DNA of 7,836 bases from JAFGXW01 sp964634385 (GTDB lineage Bacteria; Bacillota_I; Bacilli_A; Izemoplasmatales; Izemoplasmataceae), in contig CAZWIZ010000030.1 of NCBI GenBank assembly GCA_964634385.1, positions 1 through 7,836 on the forward strand, in the 5' to 3' direction. This document shows positions 1-6,719 of this stretch, in pieces (the stretch's first letter is position 1; every line of letters starts with the position of its first letter). A program made the translations under genes and the position numbers. The notes under the pieces are model-generated. The model searched no databases. It saw only the letters and a list, made by a program, of their open reading frames with translations, and was not told the DNA's origin.

Positions 1-103
1 AATATGTCTATATTCTACACCTGATTAGAATAATGTGCAAGAAAATTGCGAAATTATATTAATAGCAATAATATACTTCAGAGTTTTTTATAGCGAAATC
101 AAA

Positions 104-137
104 TTAAAAGAGGTTTAATTCATATGGAATCGACCTC
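104..137 (-). terminator. Possible intrinsic terminator after the merA remnant
   Basis: Just downstream of the merA fragment on the minus strand, GAGGT pairs with ACCTC. An inner ATTC/GAAT pair surrounds a CATAT loop, and the hairpin is followed by TTTTAATTT. The stem is short and interrupted, so this is a moderate terminator call. Its position 15 bases after the merA stop fits the end of the old mer operon. Confidence 0.45.
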
Positions 138-151
138 ATTATTATATAAAT

Positions 152-460
152 CTACTCTGCACAACAACTTAATTTACTAATATCCTTAACAAAAGATACA
201 GCAACTAATTTTATCGCCTCTACCATAGTTGGGTAAACATGAATAGTATCTAAAATATCTTCAACTTTTAGACCAAATTTAATTGCCAATACAGCCTCTT
301 GAATTATCTCAGCTGTTAAATGTCCAATAATTTGAACACCTAATATCTTATTAGTAGATTTTTCTACAACCATTTTTTTTAATCCCTTTAATTTGTATAT
401 AACTAAAGCTTTAGGTACCTTATCCATTTTTAGAACTCTTGAATCAACTTCTATTCCCAT
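152..460 (-). pseudogene. merA: C-terminal fragment of mercuric reductase MerA
   Basis: The ~102 readable residues match the C-terminal dimerisation domain of mercuric reductase, the FAD-dependent enzyme that reduces Hg(II) to Hg(0) in the cytoplasm. Recognisable stretches are GIEVDSRVL near the start, the EIIQEAVLAIKFGL helix, the HVYPTMVEAIKL segment and the end KDISKLSCCAE. The vicinal CC pair close to the C-terminus is the MerA signature that hands Hg(II) to the active site. A full MerA is about 460-550 residues. The FAD- and NAD(P)H-binding domains and the redox CxxxxC are absent here, so this cannot be an active reductase. The ATG at 460 has no ribosome binding site and follows an in-frame TGA four codons upstream. 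It is probably just an internal codon at the deletion junction with merR. The family call is strong, and the pseudogene call follows from the missing domains. Confidence 0.85.
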
Positions 461-790
461 CTTGATATCTCAATAACAGCATCCTTTAAAATTCTTAATT
501 CATTAATTCTTAATTCAATTTCTTTAACTTTATTAATCATAAAATTATAAATTGTATCACATTCAGAAACCGGTAGTTTAGATACCGAAATAAGTTTGTT
601 GACTTCTTCAAGAGAGAATCCTAACTCCTTACTCTTCTTAATGAACCCAATTTGCTGAATATATGACCCTATCATATGATCTATATTTATTTAATCTTTT
701 TGGCTGAAATATAAGTCCGATTTTCTCATAATATCTTATTGTATCAATGCTTACATTAACGATTTTAGTTAATTCTCCAATTTTGTACAA
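451..790 (-). pseudogene. merR: Frameshifted, C-terminally truncated mercury regulator MerR
   Basis: MerR is the dimeric repressor-activator of mercury operons. From a TTG start at 790 (AGGAG at 798-802, 7-base spacing) a 50-codon frame encodes the N-terminal winged-helix: YKIGELTKIVNVSIDTIRYY, then EKIGL and KYRSYDRVI. It stops at 638. The next part continues in the +1 frame (675-451) with IGFIKKSKELGFSLEEV and the dimerisation helix. Removing one base near 656-670 rejoins the frames and gives normal MerR spacing. The Cys in SECDTIYNF aligns with the first Hg ligand (Cys82 of Tn501 MerR). The two later ligands lie beyond the truncation: the frame ends ...EISRWE-stop at 451, where merA sequence begins. 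Two lesions, a frameshift and a deletion, make it non-functional unless the frameshift is a sequencing error. Even then the Hg site would be incomplete. Confidence 0.8.
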
Positions 791-808
791 AAAATCACTC
801 CTAATACT

Positions 809-840
809 ATTATATCGTTTATAATTTAGTACCTCTTTAA
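809..840 (-). promoter_or_regulatory. Probable merR promoter with long spacer
   Basis: On the minus strand, TTAAAG (840-835) and TATAAT (814-809) are separated by 20 bases. The -10 box lies 18 bases upstream of the merR start and just upstream of its AGGAG. A 19-20-bp spacer is the hallmark of promoters that MerR proteins activate by DNA distortion. I see no clear mer-type dyad in the spacer, so operator identity is not shown. Confidence 0.45.
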
Positions 841-873
841 TCTCTCTGTTCCAAAGGACTTTTTATACAGTAA

Positions 874-2136
874 CTAAGTTTTTTCAATCCATTTAGGTAA
901 TTTAATTGTAAACCGATTTGAGGAATCAGAACTAGAAGCTTTAATTGTTCCTCCAGCTTCCTGAACCAATAATCTTGTAATGTATAAGCCAATACCATTT
1001 CCTTTATTAATAGCACTATCAGATAGTCGTACATTCTTATCAAATATTCGTTCTAAGTCATTCATATCAATGATTTCTCCATGATTAATTACAACTAAAC
1101 TGTAAGTTGTAATACCATTAATTAACTGGACAGTCACTTCTGAACCTGAATCAGAGTAATAAAATGCATTTGTTAGAAGATTTCCCAAAACTCTTGAAAA
1201 ATCGGTTCTATTCCATTTGACATACAAACCATCAAGGATATAGCTGTTTATAGTCATTTCTCTTGAACTAAATGATGAAATATATTTTCCTAATTCTTTG
1301 CCTAAGGCTTTCGAAATATTAAATCTTGAATTGTTACCTTGAAAGTTTTCACTTACTAAATCACTTGCAGTTGAACTGAGATTCTCAAGTGATTTTATAA
1401 TAGCATCTTTATTTTTGATAATATCCTCGGGGTTTGTTAATCCTTCAAGATGGCTCAACAATATTGTAATTGGGGTCTTCAAATCATGGGCTAATGCATT
1501 AAACCCATCTTTTCTTTTCTCTTGAAGTAAATCTACCTTCGTCGAATATTCATAAAAAGTATTATATAAATCATTTAATTCAGAATAGTTAAATAATTTA
1601 TCGCTAGTTTTTCGATTTGAGATGAGATACTCAATTTGACATAAATCTGTTAATATTTTTTTGTTTTTTACTCTTCTAGATATAACAATACAGAGAATTG
1701 TAATAAAGTACATAGGAACAATAATATAATACATAATCAAGATTTCCTTATCTCGAATAAGTATAACATTACTATTAGAATAATCTATTTTTACATTAAA
1801 TATTCTATTATTAATTTCTAGTTCATATGTTGAATACTCTTTAACTGGGTTTTCAGATTCATAAATAATATTCTCGTCATCGTCAGTTATAAAAAGTTCA
1901 AGGTTATTTACATGAGCATAATGTGTTGCAAAATCAATAGCACTATCTTCCCCAGAAAATTGATAATCGTGTTCAAAGAATTCAATAAATCGTTCGTTTT
2001 CAATTTCAATAAGCTGCTCTCTATAATATTGATTAACCAAGTATGTAGCAAAAGAAATTCCAAACAACATTAAAAACAAAAATAGAGAAAGTAATGCTAA
2101 TATTCTTTTTCTTGAAAGTTTGTATAGACTACTCAT
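874..2136 (-). CDS. Membrane sensor histidine kinase
   Basis: Autophosphorylating sensor of a two-component system, 420 residues. In order: transmembrane helix 1 (~12-34), an extracytoplasmic domain of ~95 residues rich in acidic residues with a few His, transmembrane helix 2 (~131-153), then HisKA with the phospho-acceptor His (~217) in LAHDLKTPITILLSHLEG. The ATPase domain has the N-box NLLTNAFYYSD (~319-329), a divergent G1 region reading VINHGEII instead of DxGxG, F-box IFDKNVR, and G2 box GNGIGLYITRL (~379-389). The N-x-G form of G1 occurs in other Firmicute kinases, so activity is still likely. I start at ATG 2136, which overlaps the regulator stop by 8 bases and has AGGTG six bases upstream. 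The in-frame GTG at 2145 is part of that RBS. Divergence from a metal ATPase suggests metal or envelope-stress sensing, but the signal is inferred. Confidence 0.9.
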   Translation of the reverse strand: MSSLYKLSRKRILALLSLFLFLMLFGISFATYLVNQYYREQLIEIENERFIEFFEHDYQFSGEDSAIDFATHYAHVNNLELFITDDDENIIYESENPVKEYSTYELEINNRIFNVKIDYSNSNVILIRDKEILIMYYIIVPMYFITILCIVISRRVKNKKILTDLCQIEYLISNRKTSDKLFNYSELNDLYNTFYEYSTKVDLLQEKRKDGFNALAHDLKTPITILLSHLEGLTNPEDIIKNKDAIIKSLENLSSTASDLVSENFQGNNSRFNISKALGKELGKYISSFSSREMTINSYILDGLYVKWNRTDFSRVLGNLLTNAFYYSDSGSEVTVQLINGITTYSLVVINHGEIIDMNDLERIFDKNVRLSDSAINKGNGIGLYITRLLVQEAGGTIKASSSDSSNRFTIKLPKWIEKT

Positions 2137-2809
2137 CAGCTTCACCTACTAATTTATAACCCATACCATATACTGTTTTTATATATTCTGTATCTGTAAA
2201 TCCTTTAATTTTTTTCCTTAAATTCTTAATATGTCCATCAATAACCCGATCAAAAACATTAACATCATCGTAATATATAGTTTGCAAAATGAATTCTCTT
2301 GTAATAATCTTGTTAATTGATTTCAATAAGACACCCAACATTAAATATTCAATACGAGTTAAAGTAATATATTTTTTATTAATAGATAATTTGTTGTCAT
2401 TGTAATCGTACACAAATTCACCTTGATTTAATGAGATTTTATGATTGCTTTTATTAATTTTCTTAAAATAATTATTCACCTTTAGTAATACTTCCTTTTT
2501 ATTAAATGGTTTGGTTATGTAATCATCTGCTCCAAGCTCAAGTACATATAGTTTATCGGCTTCATTTGCTTTTGCAGTAATTGCAATAATTAATCCATAG
2601 TAATCTGTCCTAATCTTTTTAATAAACTCTTCACCATTCATAATAGGGAGCATCAAATCTGTCAATACACAACTGAATTTTATGTCCTTAAAAGCTTTAA
2701 GAGCATCAAATGCATTATAAAAAGAAGTGACTTCATATCCTTCTTCTTGAAACAACTCTGTAAGTATTCTGTTGATTTCAACGTTATCTTCTAAGATCAT
2801 AATTTTCAT
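2129..2809 (-). CDS. OmpR/PhoB-family response regulator
   Basis: DNA-binding partner of the adjacent kinase, 226 residues. The receiver domain (~1-115) has acidic residues E7-D8, the phosphorylation site D51 in LTDLMLPIMNG, the switch T78 in IAITAKA, and K100 in ITKPF. The C-terminal winged helix (~130-222) contains LTRIEYLMLGVLL, the recognition helix VFDRVIDGHIKNLRKKI and the wing YIKTVYGMGYKLV. All catalytic residues are present and the length is normal. The ATG at 2809 has GGAGG seven bases upstream. It is transcribed first, and its stop overlaps the kinase start by 8 bases, so the two are translationally coupled. It lies divergent from the heavy-metal ATPase, its most likely target. A candidate binding site (direct repeat) is at 2835-2851. 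Confidence 0.94.
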   Translation of the reverse strand: MKIMILEDNVEINRILTELFQEEGYEVTSFYNAFDALKAFKDIKFSCVLTDLMLPIMNGEEFIKKIRTDYYGLIIAITAKANEADKLYVLELGADDYITKPFNKKEVLLKVNNYFKKINKSNHKISLNQGEFVYDYNDNKLSINKKYITLTRIEYLMLGVLLKSINKIITREFILQTIYYDDVNVFDRVIDGHIKNLRKKIKGFTDTEYIKTVYGMGYKLVGEADE

Positions 2810-2834
2810 AATAATTCCTCCAAATTAACCTTCT

Positions 2835-2851
2835 AACACAATTCCCACACA
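2835..2851 (+). promoter_or_regulatory. Candidate response-regulator direct repeat
   Basis: AACACA, five bases, CACACA: two near-identical hexamers with an 11-base period, the geometry of OmpR/PhoB-family half-sites. The repeat ends 9 bases before the TATAAT at 2861, and no TTGACA-like box exists there. This fits activation by a regulator bound over the -35 position. On the minus strand it lies in the response-regulator leader. The assignment is inference from geometry and proximity. Confidence 0.4.
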
Positions 2852-2860
2852 TTTGAGAGA

Positions 2861-2866
2861 TATAAT
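2861..2866 (+). promoter_or_regulatory. Candidate -10 box of the ATPase gene
   Basis: Consensus TATAAT on the plus strand, with initiation expected around 2873, inside the CTCATAT operator repeats. The -35 region (about 2837-2843) does not resemble TTGACA, which would make the promoter activator-dependent. TTGAGA at 2853-2858 has no -10 at the right distance. Confidence 0.45.
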
Positions 2867-2892
2867 ACTCATATATGAGCGAATACTCATAT
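2864..2892. promoter_or_regulatory. ArsR/CadC-type operator repeats between divergent promoters
   Basis: ATATGAG (2873-2879) and CTCATAT (2886-2892) form a perfect 7-bp inverted repeat around 6 bases. The left arm also belongs to a 12-bp perfect palindrome, CTCATATATGAG (2868-2879), and AATACTCATAT occurs twice as a direct repeat (2864-2874, 2882-2892). Dyads of this form are typical ArsR/SmtB/CadC operators. It sits between the two facing -10 boxes, so a bound repressor would block both start sites. Candidate ligands are the winged-helix tail of the ATPase and the ArsR protein at 6720-7100. Confidence 0.65.
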
Positions 2893-2895
2893 TGA

Positions 2896-2904
2896 ATTAT
2901 ATCA
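2896..2904 (-). promoter_or_regulatory. Extended -10 promoter of the two-component operon
   Basis: The minus strand reads TGATATAAT, an extended -10 (TGN plus TATAAT), with a weak TATACC 17 bases upstream. The expected start near 2889 lies inside the operator repeats. The leader before the response-regulator ATG would be about 80 bases and includes the direct repeat at 2835-2851. Confidence 0.5.
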
Positions 2905-2929
2905 TGAAATAAAAGAGAGGTATATGTTT

Positions 2930-5266
2930 ATGATTAAAAAAATTGTAATGGAAAATCTAATGTGCACAAGTTGTATAAGTAAAATTGAAATTGAGTTAAA
3001 AAGTCTATTGTATGTAAATAATGCGTCATTTAATTTTAATACCCAAACTATGTTATTGGATGTGACGGTCGAGTATGTTGAATCTGTCGCCATAAAAGAA
3101 ATTAAAAAAATTGTTGATTCTATTGAAACAGGTGTAGATACACACTTGCCAAATATTCAGCCAAAAAAGATCAAGAAGCATTCATTCTTAAATACATTTT
3201 TAATTGGAATGATTATAACTTCTATCGCTTTCTTGCTTGAAAATAAAGTGAACATAAATATCACATTAACCTTAAGATGGATTGGATATGTTTTAATAGG
3301 TAAAAACATTTTAATTAAAACAATTAAAGGTGTTTTAAGGAAAGATTATTTTAATGAAAATACTCTAATGGTCGTTGCAACAGTTGTTGCAATGTTACTT
3401 GGTGAATTTAACGAAGCTGTACTAGTAGTATTATTTTATACATTTGGTGAATTTCTACAAAATAGGGCAGTCAAAAAAAGCCGTAGTGAAATAAAGGGGC
3501 TTGTTAATCTGAAAATTGAATATGCAAACGTTATAGTAAACGGTGAAACAGTCATAAGAATTCCAGAAGAAATCAATATTGATGATATTTTGCTTGTTAA
3601 AAACGGAGAAAAAATACCAGTAGATGGAGTAGTGGTTGATGGAAATACATCAATTAACACTTCTGCTTTAACTGGTGAATCGAAATTAACTTTTGTTAAT
3701 AAAGGTGACGAGATACTAAGTGGTAATATTAATGTTGGCCCAGTTATTAAAGTTAAAGCAACTAGAATTTACAAAGATTCAACAGTTGCAAAAATTATTG
3801 ATTTGATTGAAAACTCTACAAACAATAAAGCAAATCCTGAGAACTTCATTACTAAATTTGCAAAAATTTACACCCCAACTGTAGCGGTCTTAGCATTGCT
3901 GATGTTCGCTATCCCTACCTTATTAAATCCTTCTAATATGGACGTATACTTATATAGAGCAGCAATCTTTTTAGTAATTAGCTGTCCATGTGCATTAGTA
4001 TTAAGTATTCCATTAACATATTTTTCTGGAATTGGTGCTTCTGCAAGAAATGGTATTCTATTCAAAGGTAGTACATATTTAGATATGCTGGCAAATGTTG
4101 ACAATATAGCAATTGATAAAACTGGTACACTAACTAAAGGTAATTTTATAGTTTCTAGTTATTCAAATGAGGAAACCCTAAAACTTGCTGCCTCAATTGA
4201 ATCTTTTAGTAATCATCCTATTGCAAATTCAATTGTTGATTATTACAATGGGTCTACATTTAAAGTTAGAGATGTTAAAGAAATAAGTGGAAAAGGTTTG
4301 ACAGGAACAATTGATGGAAAAGTAGTTTTAGTAGGTAATGCTCAATTGTTGAAAGATAGTAATATAGAATTTACTGCCTTGAATGAAGAAACTACATCTG
4401 TTCTAGTAGCTATTGATAATAACTTTATTGGACAAGTTATAATTGAAGATGAAATTCGTGAATCAGCAAAACAAGCAATTGAAAGCCTAAAGGGTATAGA
4501 TGTCACAATGCTAACAGGTGATAATGAAGTAATTGCAAGTAAAATTGCGGATGAGTTAGGAATTAACTTCATTAGCGGATTACTACCCGAGCAAAAAATC
4601 ACAGAATACAATAACATTCAAAGTAATCAGTATAAAATGTTTGTTGGTGACGGCATAAATGATGCTCCATTACTCAAAAATGCAGATATTGGTGTTGCTA
4701 TGGGCCAAGGTAGTGAAATAGCAATTGATGTTGCAGATGTAATAATTATGAATAATGATCTAACAAAACTATCATTAGCAAGGAAAATTTCTATAAAAAC
4801 AAAAAGAATAGTTTACCAAAATATTGGATTAACAATTGGTCTAAAATTATTAGTTGTATCATTGGCAGCATTTGGACTAAGTTCGATGTTAGCTGCAATA
4901 TTAGCCGATGTTGGTGTCTCATTAATTGCAGTAATGAATAGTCTTCGCATAATCTACTCAAAAGAATTCAATAATAAATCTAATTCTCGGAATAGTCATG
5001 CATCACATATCTTCAAACTATGCTCAAATGTCACAATCTATAGTATTTTAGATTTACTATCAAACAAGGAATATTCAATTGATGAAATATATAACAAGAT
5101 TAAAGCATCCTCTTCAAAAATAAAAAAAAATATCAGTGTTCTAAAAAAAGAAAAAATTGTAGCAGAAAAAAAAGTAAATGGAGTTACATTCTATTATTTG
5201 ATTGATAATGGTGTAAAAGAATTTATTGAATCAACTAAAAATAGTTTAGTGTTTAACTATTCTTAA
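2930..5266 (+). CDS. cadA: Zn/Cd/Pb-type P1B ATPase with C-terminal winged-helix domain
   Basis: Heavy-metal efflux pump, 778 residues from ATG 2930. I prefer this start to ATG 2924 because GAGAGG ends at 2920, leaving 9 rather than 3 bases. Domains: HMA-type metal-binding region with CTSC (C12, C15); membrane helices from ~85; actuator TGES (~248-251); SCPCALVLSIPL with the transport CPC (352-354); phosphorylated D396 in DKTGTLT; HP motif at 429-430; hinge GDGINDAP (574-580). K639 and D660 in the last two helices, with CPC followed by ALVLSIPL, match the P1B-2 (Zn/Cd/Pb) group rather than copper pumps. The family normally ends just after the last helix, near residue 678. Here ~100 residues follow, of which ~693-770 read as an ArsR-like winged helix. 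The body contains all catalytic motifs. Regulation is probably through the shared upstream operator and the divergent two-component system. Substrate beyond the P1B-2 class is inferred. Confidence 0.93.
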   Translation: MIKKIVMENLMCTSCISKIEIELKSLLYVNNASFNFNTQTMLLDVTVEYVESVAIKEIKKIVDSIETGVDTHLPNIQPKKIKKHSFLNTFLIGMIITSIAFLLENKVNINITLTLRWIGYVLIGKNILIKTIKGVLRKDYFNENTLMVVATVVAMLLGEFNEAVLVVLFYTFGEFLQNRAVKKSRSEIKGLVNLKIEYANVIVNGETVIRIPEEINIDDILLVKNGEKIPVDGVVVDGNTSINTSALTGESKLTFVNKGDEILSGNINVGPVIKVKATRIYKDSTVAKIIDLIENSTNNKANPENFITKFAKIYTPTVAVLALLMFAIPTLLNPSNMDVYLYRAAIFLVISCPCALVLSIPLTYFSGIGASARNGILFKGSTYLDMLANVDNIAIDKTGTLTKGNFIVSSYSNEETLKLAASIESFSNHPIANSIVDYYNGSTFKVRDVKEISGKGLTGTIDGKVVLVGNAQLLKDSNIEFTALNEETTSVLVAIDNNFIGQVIIEDEIRESAKQAIESLKGIDVTMLTGDNEVIASKIADELGINFISGLLPEQKITEYNNIQSNQYKMFVGDGINDAPLLKNADIGVAMGQGSEIAIDVADVIIMNNDLTKLSLARKISIKTKRIVYQNIGLTIGLKLLVVSLAAFGLSSMLAAILADVGVSLIAVMNSLRIIYSKEFNNKSNSRNSHASHIFKLCSNVTIYSILDLLSNKEYSIDEIYNKIKASSSKIKKNISVLKKEKIVAEKKVNGVTFYYLIDNGVKEFIESTKNSLVFNYS
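5006..5263 (+). other. ArsR-like winged-helix domain fused to the ATPase C-terminus
   Basis: Part of the ATPase frame, coding for its last ~86 residues. The order matches ArsR proteins: HIFKLCSNVTIYSILDLLS (like LFKALSDPTRLRILDLL), SIDEIYNKIKASSSKIKKN (helix-turn-helix), ISVLKKEKIVAEKK (like HLKVLREAGLV) and a hairpin VNGVTFYYLI (like GRWVYYSL). The ELCVC metal site of CadC/ArsR is replaced by EYSID, and no alpha-5 His/Asp site is visible. HASH and one Cys just before the domain are possible ligands. It would lie on the cytoplasmic side. DNA binding is inferred from the fold, since the recognition helix is divergent and lysine-rich. Confidence 0.6.
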
Positions 5267-5290
5267 TAAACTTAAGAAATACAAACCCCC

Positions 5291-5373
5291 TCAATGTAAT
5301 TAAGTTAAGAAAAAGAAGACTGATCTTCTCACATAATTGTGATGGGATCTTTTTCTTAACTTAATTACATTGA
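5291..5373. repeat. 83-bp structure with 26-bp perfect inverted repeats
   Basis: Arms 5291-5316 and 5348-5373 are exact reverse complements, starting TCAATGTAATTAAG and ending in AAAAAGA. The 31-base centre contains two smaller hairpins: AGAAGA/TCTTCT around CTGA (5314-5329) and TCACA/TGTGA around TAAT (5329-5342). It lies between the ends of the convergent ATPase and exporter genes, so a bidirectional terminator is the simplest role. On the minus strand the AGAAGA hairpin runs into TTTTC, a terminator-like U-tract. The perfect long arms would also fit a miniature mobile element. I find no flanking target duplication. Confidence 0.75.
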
Positions 5374-5540
5374 ACCGTTAAAGAAACTACTAAATTCTCG
5401 GGTAACGTCTATATATGGTGGAGGAGAGGATCTACCAAGGGAATGCCTATCCAAATTCTATCCGCATTAATTCATCTTTCATATTTTATGAATTTTAATT
5501 ACGTTTCGAGATCATTAGTAATCAATTTATATATATAATT
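5374..5540. other. Intergenic stretch without a supported gene
   Basis: Together with the inverted repeat, this makes a 274-base gap between convergent genes. A plus-strand frame is open for about 57 codons after the TGA at 5371 but has no RBS or upstream ATG and matches nothing I know. A GC-richer patch at 5401-5465 resembles 7627-7658 (see findings). Confidence 0.4.
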
Positions 5541-6326
5541 TTAAAGTAATATATTAATTAACATTAATACTCCGGCAAATAAATTTGTAAATGCAAATAT
5601 CTTTTTTAGATTTTTAGGCTTACTTTTTAATGCAAGTTTTCCACCTAAGATACCACCTATAATTGCAACCCCAATTAAAGGTAAAGCAAAACCAAAATCA
5701 AAATTTCCGTTTAAAGTATATCCCAACAAACCCATTAATGCCGTTGTTGTAACCATTGCACTAGATGTTCCAATAGCAATTTTCATAGGAATACCACATA
5801 ACATTACCATTAATGGAATTAAAAAAGCTCCTCCACTAATACCTGTTGCTCCTGCAAATAAACCTATTATCGCTGTCATTGGAATAGTTAGCCACAAATT
5901 AACAGAGTATGTATTACCATTAAATGTTCTATTCCAATATCCAAACTTTTGAATTTCCTTAACATGTTTCTCCTTTGTTTTTAAAAACATAAAAAGAGAG
6001 ACAAGGATTAGTAGAACTGCAAACACAATTTTTAAAGTTGTTCCATCTACACTTCCTGCAAAGTAGCCTCCAAAAAAAGCCATAATAAATACTGGAGAAG
6101 CTACCACAAATGCTAATTTCCAGTCTACTATCTTATTTTTATGAAATATTAGCATGGCCGCAATACTTGTCCCAAACATCATGGATTGTGATGTAGACGC
6201 AGCTTGATGCATTGTAATTCCTGACAGTACCAAAGCGAGTACATAGAAATTCCCTCCACCTTTTCCAACCATAGCCATTGTGATTGCTATTACAAATACT
6301 AAAGCAACTATTAGATAAATATTCAT
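5541..6326 (-). CDS. TauE/SafE (DUF81) family sulfite/sulfonate exporter
   Basis: Integral membrane protein of 261 residues, normal for this family, with about eight hydrophobic helices in two repeats. Each repeat holds a glycine-rich signature: VGKGGGNFYVLALV (~20-33) and GLFAGATGISGGAFLIPLM (~155-173), the latter followed by GTSSAMV. The central loop (~115-145) is charged, with KTKEKHVKEIQK. Characterised relatives export sulfite, sulfoacetate or other organosulfur anions, or import thiosulfate/sulfur compounds. Substrate here is inferred from the neighbouring rhodanese. It is last in the operon, its ATG two bases after the rhodanese stop. With only a weak AG-rich RBS it likely depends on translational coupling. 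The gene ends upstream of the inverted-repeat structure at 5291-5373. Confidence 0.88.
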   Translation of the reverse strand: MNIYLIVALVFVIAITMAMVGKGGGNFYVLALVLSGITMHQAASTSQSMMFGTSIAAMLIFHKNKIVDWKLAFVVASPVFIMAFFGGYFAGSVDGTTLKIVFAVLLILVSLFMFLKTKEKHVKEIQKFGYWNRTFNGNTYSVNLWLTIPMTAIIGLFAGATGISGGAFLIPLMVMLCGIPMKIAIGTSSAMVTTTALMGLLGYTLNGNFDFGFALPLIGVAIIGGILGGKLALKSKPKNLKKIFAFTNLFAGVLMLINILL

Positions 6327-6328
6327 GA

Positions 6329-6709
6329 TTACTTTAACAAATTCTTTCTAACATAGCCTGGTTTGAAGTTAGCGACGAATTCATCTAAATGCGACAATAT
6401 AACTTTAACATTATACCCGCGAGATAATAAATAGCTATACGTAATAGCAGCCCTTATACAAGAAGTGCAATACACAGCAATTAGTTTGTTTTTAGGTAAT
6501 CTATCCAAATTATCAGGAATTTCATGTAGAGGAATGTTATTTGCAAATGGTATAACAACATATTGCAATTCTTCTTTTGTTCTAACGTCTAATAAAAATA
6601 CGTCATCCTTCTTTATCAAATCCATTAACTGATCAAACACAATTCGATGTGATCCAGTTCCAAAAAAATCCAAATTCATTTTTCTAATAACATTATCTAT
6701 TTCCTTCAT
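6329..6709 (-). CDS. Single-domain rhodanese (sulfurtransferase)
   Basis: Cytoplasmic protein of 126 residues. One rhodanese domain (~22-120) has the LLDVRTKEELQYVVIPFANNIPL segment typical of the fold and the active loop CTSCIRA. The catalytic Cys is C81, which forms a persulfide, and R86 completes the C-x4-R loop. A second Cys, C84, lies within the loop and could form a disulfide or accept sulfur. Rhodaneses move sulfane sulfur from thiosulfate or persulfides to acceptors such as cyanide or thiols, releasing sulfite in the thiosulfate reaction. The exporter encoded next could remove that sulfite. The ATG at 6709 has AGGAG seven bases upstream, overlapping the stop of the ArsR gene, so the operon is tight. 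The N-terminal ~20 residues are an unrecognised extension without a signal peptide. Confidence 0.88.
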   Translation of the reverse strand: MKEIDNVIRKMNLDFFGTGSHRIVFDQLMDLIKKDDVFLLDVRTKEELQYVVIPFANNIPLHEIPDNLDRLPKNKLIAVYCTSCIRAAITYSYLLSRGYNVKVILSHLDEFVANFKPGYVRKNLLK

Positions 6710-6719
6710 ATCTCTTCTC

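Noticed and set aside
837..1043. Open frame of 68 codons on the minus strand
   Set aside because: It overlaps the kinase C-terminal coding region in another frame, which is clearly coding with family motifs. No RBS of its own.
2902..3093. Minus-strand open frame of 63 codons across the ATPase start
   Set aside because: Antisense to the metal-binding domain and the ATPase RBS; low-complexity hydrophobic translation without RBS support.
3436..4617. Several minus-strand open frames inside the ATPase gene
   Set aside because: They are antisense to highly conserved catalytic motifs (TGES, CPC, DKTGT, GDGIND region) and have no recognisable protein features.
5374..5532. Plus-strand frame open after the inverted repeat
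   Set aside because: No start codon with RBS, and the translation (e.g. YIWWRRGSTKGMP) matches no family I recognise.
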